Part shown: in pieces, positions 36,384 through 42,890 of the stretch
Position numbering within the stretch: the stretch's first letter is position 1
Layout: the number at the start of each line of letters is the position of its first letter
From: Achromobacter spanius
GTDB taxonomy: Bacteria > Pseudomonadota > Gammaproteobacteria > Burkholderiales > Burkholderiaceae_B
Reading direction: 5' to 3'
DNA length: 64,000 nucleotides
NCBI RefSeq assembly: GCF_029637605.1
Contig: NZ_CP121261.1
Coordinates: 5,332,001-5,396,000 of the forward strand
Notes under the pieces: model-generated
What the model was told of the DNA's origin: nothing
Database searches by the model: none
The model's input: only the letters and a program-made list of their open reading frames with translations
Position numbers and translations under genes: made by a program

Positions 36384-37147
36384 TCGGCATGCTGATAGGG
36401 CTGGGCCTGTTAGCCGGCTGCAATGCCGAGCCGACCTACTCCGGCGTCAGCTTCATTACGTACAACTACACGCCGTGGAATCTGGAGCCGGTTCGGATCA
36501 GTGACGCATCCGGCAACGTGGCCAGTTCCAGCACCCTCATTCCTGGGGGCGGAGCGGGGCGGGTCTCTTGCTGCTACACCTTCAAGGGCACCGAATTCAC
36601 CGTGAAATGGAGCGGCGGCGATCCGGACCTGCTTCGCAAGCATCTGTTCGACGGCAAGTTCGACGAGGTGAAATTCAAGAAGGAAACGGCGGTACATTTT
36701 CCCGCCACGAAGATACCCGACGGCGATGGCACGCTCATCCTGGAATTGCACATCTATCCCGATGAACACATGGAGCTTGCGCTAAGCCGGAATCTGGCAG
36801 GGGACGCCAGGATCCCGATCGTCGAAACCACGCGCTGGCTGTACCAAAATCACCGCGACGAGTTGGTCGATTACGAGCACTCAGACCAGGTGAACGATGT
36901 GCTCTCAAAGGTCGCGAAGCGGGCTTGGATGCAATATCGCATCGAAGACGCCGAGGACATGCGCGGCTACATGTATCTGTACTTCCTCGTGGCATCGGAT
37001 TTCGACAAGGACGCGGAGATTGCCGAGCTGTTGAATGACTCAAATCGAAAGCCTGGCGACTTCGGACGAGCCGTTGCGGCGTTGCCGGCTGAAAAGCTTG
37101 CGCGTATGAAGGCAACGGGCGCGCCACCGGGAGACAAAAATGTCTGA
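36368..37147 (+). CDS. DUF3304/Tli1-like lipoprotein, array copy 8
   Basis: The product is 259 residues starting MHKGLIG, lipobox LLAGC, Asn at +2. It carries SRNLAGDARIPIVETTRWLY and DYEHSDQVNDVLSKVAKRAW, which it shares almost entirely with copy 9, while RNLAGDARIPIV also appears in the distant copy 13. Copies 8 and 9 are nearly identical through most of the coding region and their downstream spacers differ by about two bases, so this pair is a recent duplication. It ends in GGGAGACAAAAATG. Confidence 0.88.
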   Translation: MHKGLIGMLIGLGLLAGCNAEPTYSGVSFITYNYTPWNLEPVRISDASGNVASSSTLIPGGGAGRVSCCYTFKGTEFTVKWSGGDPDLLRKHLFDGKFDEVKFKKETAVHFPATKIPDGDGTLILELHIYPDEHMELALSRNLAGDARIPIVETTRWLYQNHRDELVDYEHSDQVNDVLSKVAKRAWMQYRIEDAEDMRGYMYLYFLVASDFDKDAEIAELLNDSNRKPGDFGRAVAALPAEKLARMKATGAPPGDKNV

Positions 37148-37226
37148 CCTGAAGCTCATTGAACCGTTGCGACCGCGTGGAGACGTGGCGCTGGAACGCG
37201 GGAGCCGGCGATGCGTAAAGAACTGA
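37140..37226 (+). CDS. Mini-cistron bridging copies 8 and 9
   Basis: An 87-nt, 28-residue frame (MSDLKLIEPLRPRGDVALER...) ending CVKN inside the copy 9 start. It is almost identical to the next mini-cistron. Confidence 0.4.
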   Translation: MSDLKLIEPLRPRGDVALERGSRRCVKN

Positions 37227-37990
37227 TCGGCGTCATGATCTGGCTGGGCCTCTTGGCCGGTTGCAACGGCGAGCCAACCTATTCCGGCGTCAGCTTCATT
37301 ACGTACAACTACACCCCATGGAACCTGGAGCCGGTTCGCCTTAGTGACGCATCAGGCAACGTGGCCGGTTCCAGCACGCTAATCCCAGGCGGGGGCGCGG
37401 GAAGCGTCTCTTGTTGCTACACGTTCAAGGGCACCGACTTCACCGTGAAATGGAGCGGCGGCGATCCGGATTTGCTTCGCAAGCATCTGTTTGACGGCAA
37501 GTTCGACGAGGTGAAATTCAAGAAGGAAACGGCGGTACATTTTCCCGCCACGAAGATACCCGACGGCGATGGCACGCTCATCCTGGAACTGCACATCTAT
37601 CCCGATGAACACATGGAGCTTGCGCTAAGCCGAAATCTGGCGGGACAAGTCAGGATCCCGATCGTCGAAACCACGCGCTGGCTGTACAAAAATCACCGCG
37701 ACGAGTTGGCCGATTACGAACACTCAGACCAGGTGAACGATGTGCTCTCAAGGGTCGCGAAGCGGGCTTGGACGCAATATCGCATCGAAGACGCTGAAGA
37801 CATGCGCGGCTACATGTATCTGTACTTCCTCGTGGCATCGGATTTCGACAAGGACGCGGAGATTGCCGCGCTGTTGAATGACTCAAATCGAAAGCCTGGC
37901 GACTTTGGCCGAGCCGTTGCTGTGCTATCGGCCGAAAAGCTTGCACGTATCAAGGCATCGGGCGCGCCACCGGGAGACAAAAATGTCTGA
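37211..37990 (+). CDS. DUF3304/Tli1-like lipoprotein, array copy 9
   Basis: The product is 259 residues; signal MRKELIGVMIWLGLLAGC, Asn at +2. This signal is shared with copy 10 although the mature protein is closest to copy 8, so the 5' end and the body have different nearest relatives. Differences from copy 8 are few (NLAGQVRIPIV for NLAGDARIPIV, YKNHRDELADY for YQNHRDELVDY, LSRVAKRAWTQ for LSKVAKRAWMQ). These changes fall in the region between the ELHIYPDEHMELALSR block and the YRIEDAEDMR block, a likely specificity patch. Confidence 0.88.
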   Translation: MRKELIGVMIWLGLLAGCNGEPTYSGVSFITYNYTPWNLEPVRLSDASGNVAGSSTLIPGGGAGSVSCCYTFKGTDFTVKWSGGDPDLLRKHLFDGKFDEVKFKKETAVHFPATKIPDGDGTLILELHIYPDEHMELALSRNLAGQVRIPIVETTRWLYKNHRDELADYEHSDQVNDVLSRVAKRAWTQYRIEDAEDMRGYMYLYFLVASDFDKDAEIAALLNDSNRKPGDFGRAVAVLSAEKLARIKASGAPPGDKNV

Positions 37991-38069
37991 CCTGAAGCTC
38001 ATTGAACCGTTGCGACCGCGTGGCGACGTGGCGCTGGAACGCGGGAGCCAGCGATGCGTAAAGAACTGA
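37983..38069 (+). CDS. Mini-cistron bridging copies 9 and 10
   Basis: An 87-nt, 28-residue frame that repeats the previous mini-cistron with only one visible residue change near its end (SQRCVKN for SRRCVKN). Confidence 0.4.
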   Translation: MSDLKLIEPLRPRGDVALERGSQRCVKN

Positions 38070-38833
38070 TCGGCGTCATGATCTGGCTGGGCCTATTGGC
38101 CGGCTGCAATGGCGAGCCCACCTACTCAGGCGTCAGCCTCATTACCTACAACTACACGCCTTGGAACCTGGACCCGGTCCGCCTCAGTGACACATCCGGC
38201 AACGTGGCCAGTTCCAGCACACTGGCTCCCGGCGGAGGCGCGGGACGTGTCTCTTGCTGCTACACGTTCAAGGGCACCGACTTCACCGTGAAATGGAGCG
38301 GGGGCGATCCGGATTTGCTTCGCAAACATCTTTTTGACGGCAAGTTCGACGAGGGGAAATTCAAGAAGGAAACGTCGATACATTTTCCCGCCACGAAGAT
38401 ACCCGAGGGCGATGGCACGCTCATTCTTGAACTGCACATTTATCCCGATGAACATATGGAGCTTGCGTTGAGACGCCAGTTGGCGGGCCAAGCCAGAATC
38501 CCGATCGTCGAGACCACTCGCTGGCTGTACGAGGAATACCGCAACGAGCTTGTTGGATACGAGCATGCGACCCAGTTGAAGCATGTTCTCGCCAAGGTCG
38601 CGAAGCGGGCGTGGATGCAATACCGCATTGAAGACGCCGAAGACATGCGCGGCTACATGTATTTGTATTTCCTCGTGGCATCTGATTTCGACAAGGACGC
38701 GGAGATCGCTGCGCTGTTGGAAGACCCAAGTCGAAAGCCTGGCGACTTTGGCCGGGCAGTGGCTGCACTAGCTAAAGAAAAGACCGCGCAAATGAAGGCG
38801 TCCGGCGCGCCTCCGGGAGACAAGAATGTGTGA
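38054..38833 (+). CDS. DUF3304/Tli1-like lipoprotein, array copy 10
   Basis: The product is 259 residues; the same MRKELIGVMIWLGLLAGC signal as copy 9, Asn at +2. Distinct points are SDTSGNVASSSTLAPGGGAG, FDEGKFKKETSIHFP (Gly where others have Val/Leu), MELALRRQLAGQ (Arg for the usual Ser) and YEHATQLKHVLAKVAKRAW, which recurs in copy 12 as YEHATQLKNVLAKV. The copy therefore shares blocks with both neighbours. It ends GGGAGACAAGAATGTGTGA, giving a 26-residue mini-cistron. Confidence 0.88.
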   Translation: MRKELIGVMIWLGLLAGCNGEPTYSGVSLITYNYTPWNLDPVRLSDTSGNVASSSTLAPGGGAGRVSCCYTFKGTDFTVKWSGGDPDLLRKHLFDGKFDEGKFKKETSIHFPATKIPEGDGTLILELHIYPDEHMELALRRQLAGQARIPIVETTRWLYEEYRNELVGYEHATQLKHVLAKVAKRAWMQYRIEDAEDMRGYMYLYFLVASDFDKDAEIAALLEDPSRKPGDFGRAVAALAKEKTAQMKASGAPPGDKNV

Positions 38834-38906
38834 CGTGAAGCGCAACGAGACGCCGCGACAGCGATCTTGCGGGGAACAGGGTTCCACGGAACTCGACAAT
38901 GCGTAA
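38826..38906 (+). CDS. Mini-cistron bridging copies 10 and 11
   Basis: An 81-nt, 26-residue frame (MCDVKRNETPRQRSCGEQGS...) ending in ATGCGTAA at the copy 11 start, the same design and length as the one after copy 1. Confidence 0.4.
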   Translation: MCDVKRNETPRQRSCGEQGSTELDNA

Positions 38907-39750
38907 AGGGCTGATCGGTGTACTGATATCGCTGGGCCTACTGGCCGGTTGCAATGGCGAGCCTACCTATTCCGGCGTCAGCCTCATTGCGTACAACTAC
39001 ACGCCTTGGAGTTTGGAGCCGCTGCGCCTCAGTGATGCATCGGGAAGAGTCGCCGGTTCCAGCACACTGCCTCCTGGCGGGGGCGAGGGAAGCATCTCTT
39101 GCTGCTACACGTTTACGGGAACTGACTTCACCGTGAAATGGAGTGGAGGCGATCCCGTATTGATGCGCAAGCATATGTACGACGGCAAGTACGACGAGGT
39201 GATCTTCAAAAAAGAAACGTCGGTGCATTTCCCCGCGACGAAGGTGCCGGATGGCGACGGCTCGCTCATTCTGGAGTTGCACATCTATCCCGATGAGCAC
39301 ATGGAACTAGCGTTGAGCCGCAAGCTGGAGGGACAAACCAGGATTCCGATCGTCGACACCACGCACTGGTTGTATGAAAAGTACCGTAGCGAACTGGTGG
39401 GCTACGAGCACGCTTATCAGTTGAGAGACGTTCTGGCAAAAGTCGCGAAGCGGGCTTGGATGCAATACCGCATCGAAGGCGCCGAAGACATGCGCGGCTA
39501 TATGTATCTGTACTTCGTCGTCGCATCGGATTTTGACAAGGATGCGGAGATCGCTGCGCTGTTGAATGACTCGGCTCGAAAGCCCGGAGACTTCGGACGG
39601 GCCGTTGCTGCGCTGTCGGCTGAAAAGCTCGCGCGTACGAAGGCATCGGGGCGCCTGCGGGAGACAAGAATGTCTGACGAGAAATTCAAAGCGATGCGGC
39701 GGCTGTATGAAAGCTGGGCGCTAGGTGGCTTCGGAGCGAACCATGCGTAA
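38899..39750 (+). CDS. DUF3304/Tli1-like lipoprotein, array copy 11 with frameshifted C-terminal fusion
   Basis: The product is 283 residues; lipobox LLAGC, Asn at +2. The body has DPVLMRKHMYDGKYDEVIFK, TTHWLYEKYRSELVGYEHAY and an isolated YRIEGAEDM. Compared with copies 9 and 10, one base is missing in the GCATCGGGCGCG region near the end. The usual SGAPPGDKNV becomes SGRLRETR and the frame then runs into the 81-nt mini-cistron (ATG at 39670, MSDEKFKAMRRLYESWALGG). The fused stop lies in ATGCGTAA, so overlap with copy 12 is preserved. Confidence 0.86.
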   Translation: MRKGLIGVLISLGLLAGCNGEPTYSGVSLIAYNYTPWSLEPLRLSDASGRVAGSSTLPPGGGEGSISCCYTFTGTDFTVKWSGGDPVLMRKHMYDGKYDEVIFKKETSVHFPATKVPDGDGSLILELHIYPDEHMELALSRKLEGQTRIPIVDTTHWLYEKYRSELVGYEHAYQLRDVLAKVAKRAWMQYRIEGAEDMRGYMYLYFVVASDFDKDAEIAALLNDSARKPGDFGRAVAALSAEKLARTKASGRLRETRMSDEKFKAMRRLYESWALGGFGANHA

Positions 39751-40603
39751 GGGATTCATCGGCGTGCTGATATGGCTGGGCCTGTTGGCGGGTTGCAATG
39801 GCGAGCCCACCTATTCAGGCGTCAGCTTCATTACGTACAACTACACGCCGTGGAATCTGGAGCCGGTTAGCCTTCGTGACGCATCGGGCAACGTGGCCAG
39901 TTCCAGCACACTGGTCGCGGGCGGTGGGGCAGGAAGCGTCTCGTGCTGCTACACGTTTACTGGAACTGACTTCACCGTGGAGTGGAGCGGAGGGGATCCA
40001 GTTTTGCTTCGCAAGCATCTGTTCGACGACAAATTCGACGAGGTGCTCTTTAAGAAGGAAACGGCGGTGCATTTCCCGGCTACGAAGATACCCGGTGGAG
40101 ATGGCACGCTCATTCTGGAATTGCACATCTATCCCGATGAGCATATGGAGCTTGCGTTGAGCCGCAAGCTGACGGGCAATGCCAGGATCCCGATTATCGA
40201 AACCGCTCGCTGGCTGTACGGCGAATACCGGAATGAGCTGGGCGGATACGAGCACGCGACCCAGTTGAAAAATGTTCTAGCAAAGGTCACGAAGCAGGCA
40301 TGGATGCGATACCGCATCGAAGACGCCAAGGATATGCGCGGCTACATGTATCTGTACTTCCTTGTGGCATCTGATTTCGATAAGGACGCGGAGATCGCTG
40401 CGCTGTTGAATGATGCGAATCGAAAGCCCGGCGACTTTGGCCGCGCGGTGTTTGCACTGTCAAAAGAGAAGATCGCGCAGATGAAGGCGACTGGCGCACC
40501 ACCTGGAGATAAGAACGTGTGCAATGAGGTTCGAGGAATCGTCGCCGCGACGAAAGTGCATGCAGCGGGAATGCTCGGGAGCGAAGCATGCGCAAAGGAT
40601 TGA
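39743..40603 (+). CDS. DUF3304/Tli1-like lipoprotein, array copy 12 with read-through tail
   Basis: The product is 286 residues; lipobox LLAGC, Asn at +2. It has SLRDASGNVASSSTLVAGGG, CCYTFTGTDFTVEWSGGDPV and an acidic FDDKFDEVLFKKET patch. After DKNV the usual TGA is TGC and the frame continues for 27 more residues (CNEVRGIVAATKVHAAGMLG...) to a TGA that overlaps copy 13 by 16 bases. Counting from the GTG of DKNV, the added segment is exactly 87 nt, the length of a mini-cistron. Start at ATG 39743 is preferred to an upstream ATG at 39725, as GGAG is placed correctly and the other copies align. Confidence 0.87.
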   Translation: MRKGFIGVLIWLGLLAGCNGEPTYSGVSFITYNYTPWNLEPVSLRDASGNVASSSTLVAGGGAGSVSCCYTFTGTDFTVEWSGGDPVLLRKHLFDDKFDEVLFKKETAVHFPATKIPGGDGTLILELHIYPDEHMELALSRKLTGNARIPIIETARWLYGEYRNELGGYEHATQLKNVLAKVTKQAWMRYRIEDAKDMRGYMYLYFLVASDFDKDAEIAALLNDANRKPGDFGRAVFALSKEKIAQMKATGAPPGDKNVCNEVRGIVAATKVHAAGMLGSEACAKD

Positions 40604-41448
40604 TCGGGGCGCTGATCTTGCTGGGCCTGCTGGCCGGCTGCGATGGCAAGCCCACCTATTCAGGCGTCAGCTTCATTACCTACAACTACACGCCGTGGAA
40701 CTTGGCGCCGGTTCACCTCAGTGACAGCGCGGGGAATGTGGCGGGTTCCAGCTCCCTCGCCGCTGGCGGCGGCGCGGGAAGAGTTTCTTGCTGCTACACG
40801 TTTTCAGGCACTGATTTCACGGTCACGTGGAGCGGGGCCGACCCCGATTTGATTCGCAAGCACATGTTCGACGGCAAGCTCGACGAGGTGATGTTCAAGA
40901 AGGAAACGTCGGTGCATTTCTCGGCCACGGAAATGCCGGACGGCGATGGAATGCCAATCCTGGAGTTGCATATCTATCCCGATGAACATACGGAGCTTGC
41001 GTTGACCCGCAATCTGGCAGGGGACGCCAGGATCCCCATCGTCGATACCGTTCGCTGGTTGTATAGGAAGTACGGCGACGAGCTGGTCGGATACGAGGAT
41101 GCTTATGAATTGGGAGATGTTCTTGCAAAGGTCACGAAGCAAGCCTGGATGCGTTACCGCATCGAAGATGCCGAAGACATGCGCGCCTACATGTATCTCT
41201 ATTTCATGGTGGCGTCCGATTTTGAAAAAGATGCAGAGATAGCGGCAATGTTGAAAGCGCCAAACCGAAAGCCTGGCGACTTTGGTCGCGCGGTGGCTGC
41301 GCTGTCAAAGGAAAAGATCGCCCAGATGAAGGCGACTGGCGCACCGCCCGGAGACAAGAACGTGTGCGATGAGGTTCAAGGAGTCGTCGCGGCTGCGAAA
41401 GTGCAGGCGGTTGGAATGATGGGAGATCAGGCATGCGTAAAGGACTGA
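40588..41448 (+). CDS. DUF3304/Tli1-like lipoprotein, array copy 13, predicted inner-membrane lipoprotein
   Basis: The product is 286 residues. The lipobox is LLAGC followed by Asp-Gly-Lys-Pro; Asp at +2 is the classical Lol-avoidance signal, so this copy should stay in the inner membrane, unlike its Asn+2 siblings. It also differs by SDSAGNVAGSSSLAAGGGAG, WSGADPDLIRKHMFDGKLDE, HFSATEMPDGDGMPILELHI, EHTELALTRNLAGDARIPIV and RAYMYLYFMV. The tail after DKNV is again the fused 87-nt type (CDEVQGVVAAAKVQAVGMMG...). It overlaps copy 14 by 16 bases. Confidence 0.88.
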   Translation: MRKGLIGALILLGLLAGCDGKPTYSGVSFITYNYTPWNLAPVHLSDSAGNVAGSSSLAAGGGAGRVSCCYTFSGTDFTVTWSGADPDLIRKHMFDGKLDEVMFKKETSVHFSATEMPDGDGMPILELHIYPDEHTELALTRNLAGDARIPIVDTVRWLYRKYGDELVGYEDAYELGDVLAKVTKQAWMRYRIEDAEDMRAYMYLYFMVASDFEKDAEIAAMLKAPNRKPGDFGRAVAALSKEKIAQMKATGAPPGDKNVCDEVQGVVAAAKVQAVGMMGDQACVKD

Positions 41449-42293
41449 TCGGCGTGTTGATTTGGCTGGGGCTGTTAGCCGGCTGCAACGCCGAACCCAC
41501 TTACTCAGACGTCAGCTTCATTACGTACAACTACACCCCTTGGAACCTGGCGCCGGTTCGTCTCAGTGACGCGTCGGGCAGCGTGGCCAGTTCCAGCGTC
41601 CTTCCCTCTGGCGGCGGCGCGGGAAGCGTCTCTTGCTGCTACACGTTCAGGGGAACTGACTTCACCGTGAATTGGAGTGGGGGCGATCCCGATTTGATTC
41701 GCAAGCACATGTTTGATGACACGTTCGACAAGGTGATGTTCAAGAAGGAAGCGTCGGTGCATTTTCCGGCTACGAAGATTCCCGAAGGCGATGGCACGCT
41801 CATCCTGGAACTGCACATCTATCCCGATGAACATATGGAGCTTGCTCTGAGCCGTCAATTATTGGGGCAAGAAAGAATCCCAATCGTCGAGACGACGCGT
41901 TGGTTGTATGGCAAGTACCGTAACGAGCTGGTCGGCTATAAGCACGCTGACGAGTTGACCGATGTGCTTGCAAAGGTCACGAAGCAAGCCTGGATGCGGT
42001 ATCGCATCGAAGACGCTGAAGACATGCGCGCCTACATGTATCTGTACTTTGTCGTGGCGTCTGATTTTGAGAGCGATGCAGAGATAGCATCCATTCTGAA
42101 AGCCCCCGACCGACAGCCTGGCGACTTTGGCCGCGCGGTGTTTGCACTGTCAAAAGAGAAAATCGCCCAGATGAAGGCGACTGGCGCTCCGCCCGGAGAC
42201 AAGAACGTGTGCAGCGAGGTTCAAGGAATTGCCGTAGCCGCGAAAGTGCATGCGGTGGGCATGCCTGGAAGTGAAGCATGCGTAAAGGATTGA
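41433..42293 (+). CDS. DUF3304/Tli1-like lipoprotein, array copy 14
   Basis: The product is 286 residues; lipobox LLAGC, Asn at +2. Features: TYSDVSFITYNYTPW (Asp where others have Gly), WSGGDPDLIRKHMFDDTFDK, KKEASVHFPATKIPEGDG, YKHADELTDVLAKVTKQAW and LKAPDRQPGDFGRAVFALSK. The fused tail (CSEVQGIAVAAKVHAVGMPG...) shows that copies 12-14 derive from one tail-bearing ancestor. Its last 16 bases contain the start codon of the relic copy, so the array was longer at least by one unit. Confidence 0.88.
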   Translation: MRKGLIGVLIWLGLLAGCNAEPTYSDVSFITYNYTPWNLAPVRLSDASGSVASSSVLPSGGGAGSVSCCYTFRGTDFTVNWSGGDPDLIRKHMFDDTFDKVMFKKEASVHFPATKIPEGDGTLILELHIYPDEHMELALSRQLLGQERIPIVETTRWLYGKYRNELVGYKHADELTDVLAKVTKQAWMRYRIEDAEDMRAYMYLYFVVASDFESDAEIASILKAPDRQPGDFGRAVFALSKEKIAQMKATGAPPGDKNVCSEVQGIAVAAKVHAVGMPGSEACVKD

Positions 42294-42330
42294 TCGGCTA
42301 AAACTGGAGCGAGTTCGCCTCAGCAACGCT
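42278..42330 (+). pseudogene. Relic of a fifteenth lipoprotein copy
   Basis: ATGCGTAAAGGATTGATCGG encodes the normal start MRKGLIG and is followed by a stop and then a 30-base stretch matching the copy 6-14 segment for LEPVRLSDA at about 24 of 30 positions. An internal deletion removed the lipobox and YNYTPW region, and everything after the SDA codons is gone. Confidence 0.75.
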
Positions 42331-42365
42331 TAAGGCAGCGCCGCAAGATCCCCCCTTTGCCACCC

Positions 42366-42866
42366 TTACTTCTTCCCTGCCTCCACCTCGATCGTCACCG
42401 TATTCGACTTCACGTTCTCTGCCTCGATATACACCTCGTACGTCGCGGGCGTGGCGGGCAGGTGCAGTACGCCGGCCATATCAGTGGTGAAGCGCGTTTC
42501 TACCGTCATGCCGGGCGGTAGCGGGATCTTGGGCGGGGGTGCACCCTCGCTGGGGTCGACCGACACGTTGGGCAGCTTGGGTCGGACGTAGTTGAACGCG
42601 ATGCCGCGGTACACCTTGCCGGTGCGCGTATCCACCGCCACAAAACGCGGCAGTTGCGGGTTTTCCACCACGGGCAGGATGCCGCGTGCGCACACGGGGA
42701 TGGTCAGCGTGCTGCCGTCGCGGATCGTCACGCGGGTGGGCGCGGCGATGCGCATTTGCGCGTCGTAGCCTTGCAGCGGCGGCATGCAGGCGTGTTCCTT
42801 CTGCGAGTGCGCGGGCACCGAAGCGAAGGTGGCGGGTTCAATCCAGTCGGTCGTCATGATGGGCAT
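42366..42866 (-). CDS. Hypothetical protein downstream of vgrG2, candidate partner or immunity
   Basis: The product is 166 residues from the ATG complementary to 42864-42866; a TTG at 42878 would add four. No signal peptide, TM or lipobox is present. The sequence looks beta-rich and Ig-like: MRIAAPTRVTIRDGSTLTIP, TGKVYRGIAFNYVRPKLPNV, and a final TYEVYIEAENVKSNTVTIEV. The Pro-rich loop GAPPPKIPLPPGM is notable. It begins about 25 bases after the vgrG2 stop and is the last gene of the tssJ-tssK-tssL-vgrG2 operon, the usual place of an immunity or accessory protein for an effector VgrG. Without an export signal it would have to act in the cytoplasm or on the spike. Confidence 0.6.
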   Translation of the reverse strand: MPIMTTDWIEPATFASVPAHSQKEHACMPPLQGYDAQMRIAAPTRVTIRDGSTLTIPVCARGILPVVENPQLPRFVAVDTRTGKVYRGIAFNYVRPKLPNVSVDPSEGAPPPKIPLPPGMTVETRFTTDMAGVLHLPATPATYEVYIEAENVKSNTVTIEVEAGKK

Positions 42867-42890
42867 GTCGGTTTTCAAAAAAGGGCGGCG

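Larger units (their letters stand above)
28356..42330 (+). repeat. Tandem array of 14 lipoprotein genes plus one relic
   Basis: Fourteen paralogous full-length genes and a broken fifteenth are all on the plus strand, with one Tle1-like gene inserted after copy 2. Start-to-start distances from copy 3 are 819, 772, 772, 844, 849, 843, 843, 845, 844, 845, 845 and 845 bp (the last to the relic). Most copies contain YNYTPW, CCYT, ELHIYPDEHMELALSR and a late YRIEDAEDMR-type block. The region reads as less G+C-rich than its flanks. Confidence 0.93.

Noticed and set aside
37878-38069. 63-codon frame spanning the end of copy 9 and its spacer
   Set aside because: Its first part is an out-of-frame shadow of copy 9; only the last 29 codons, from the ATG at 37983, form the mini-cistron.
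28356-42330. The regular ~845-bp periodicity as a CRISPR-like or non-coding satellite array
   Set aside because: Each period is a complete lipoprotein gene with start, lipobox and stop; there are no short direct repeats with unique spacers anywhere in the window.
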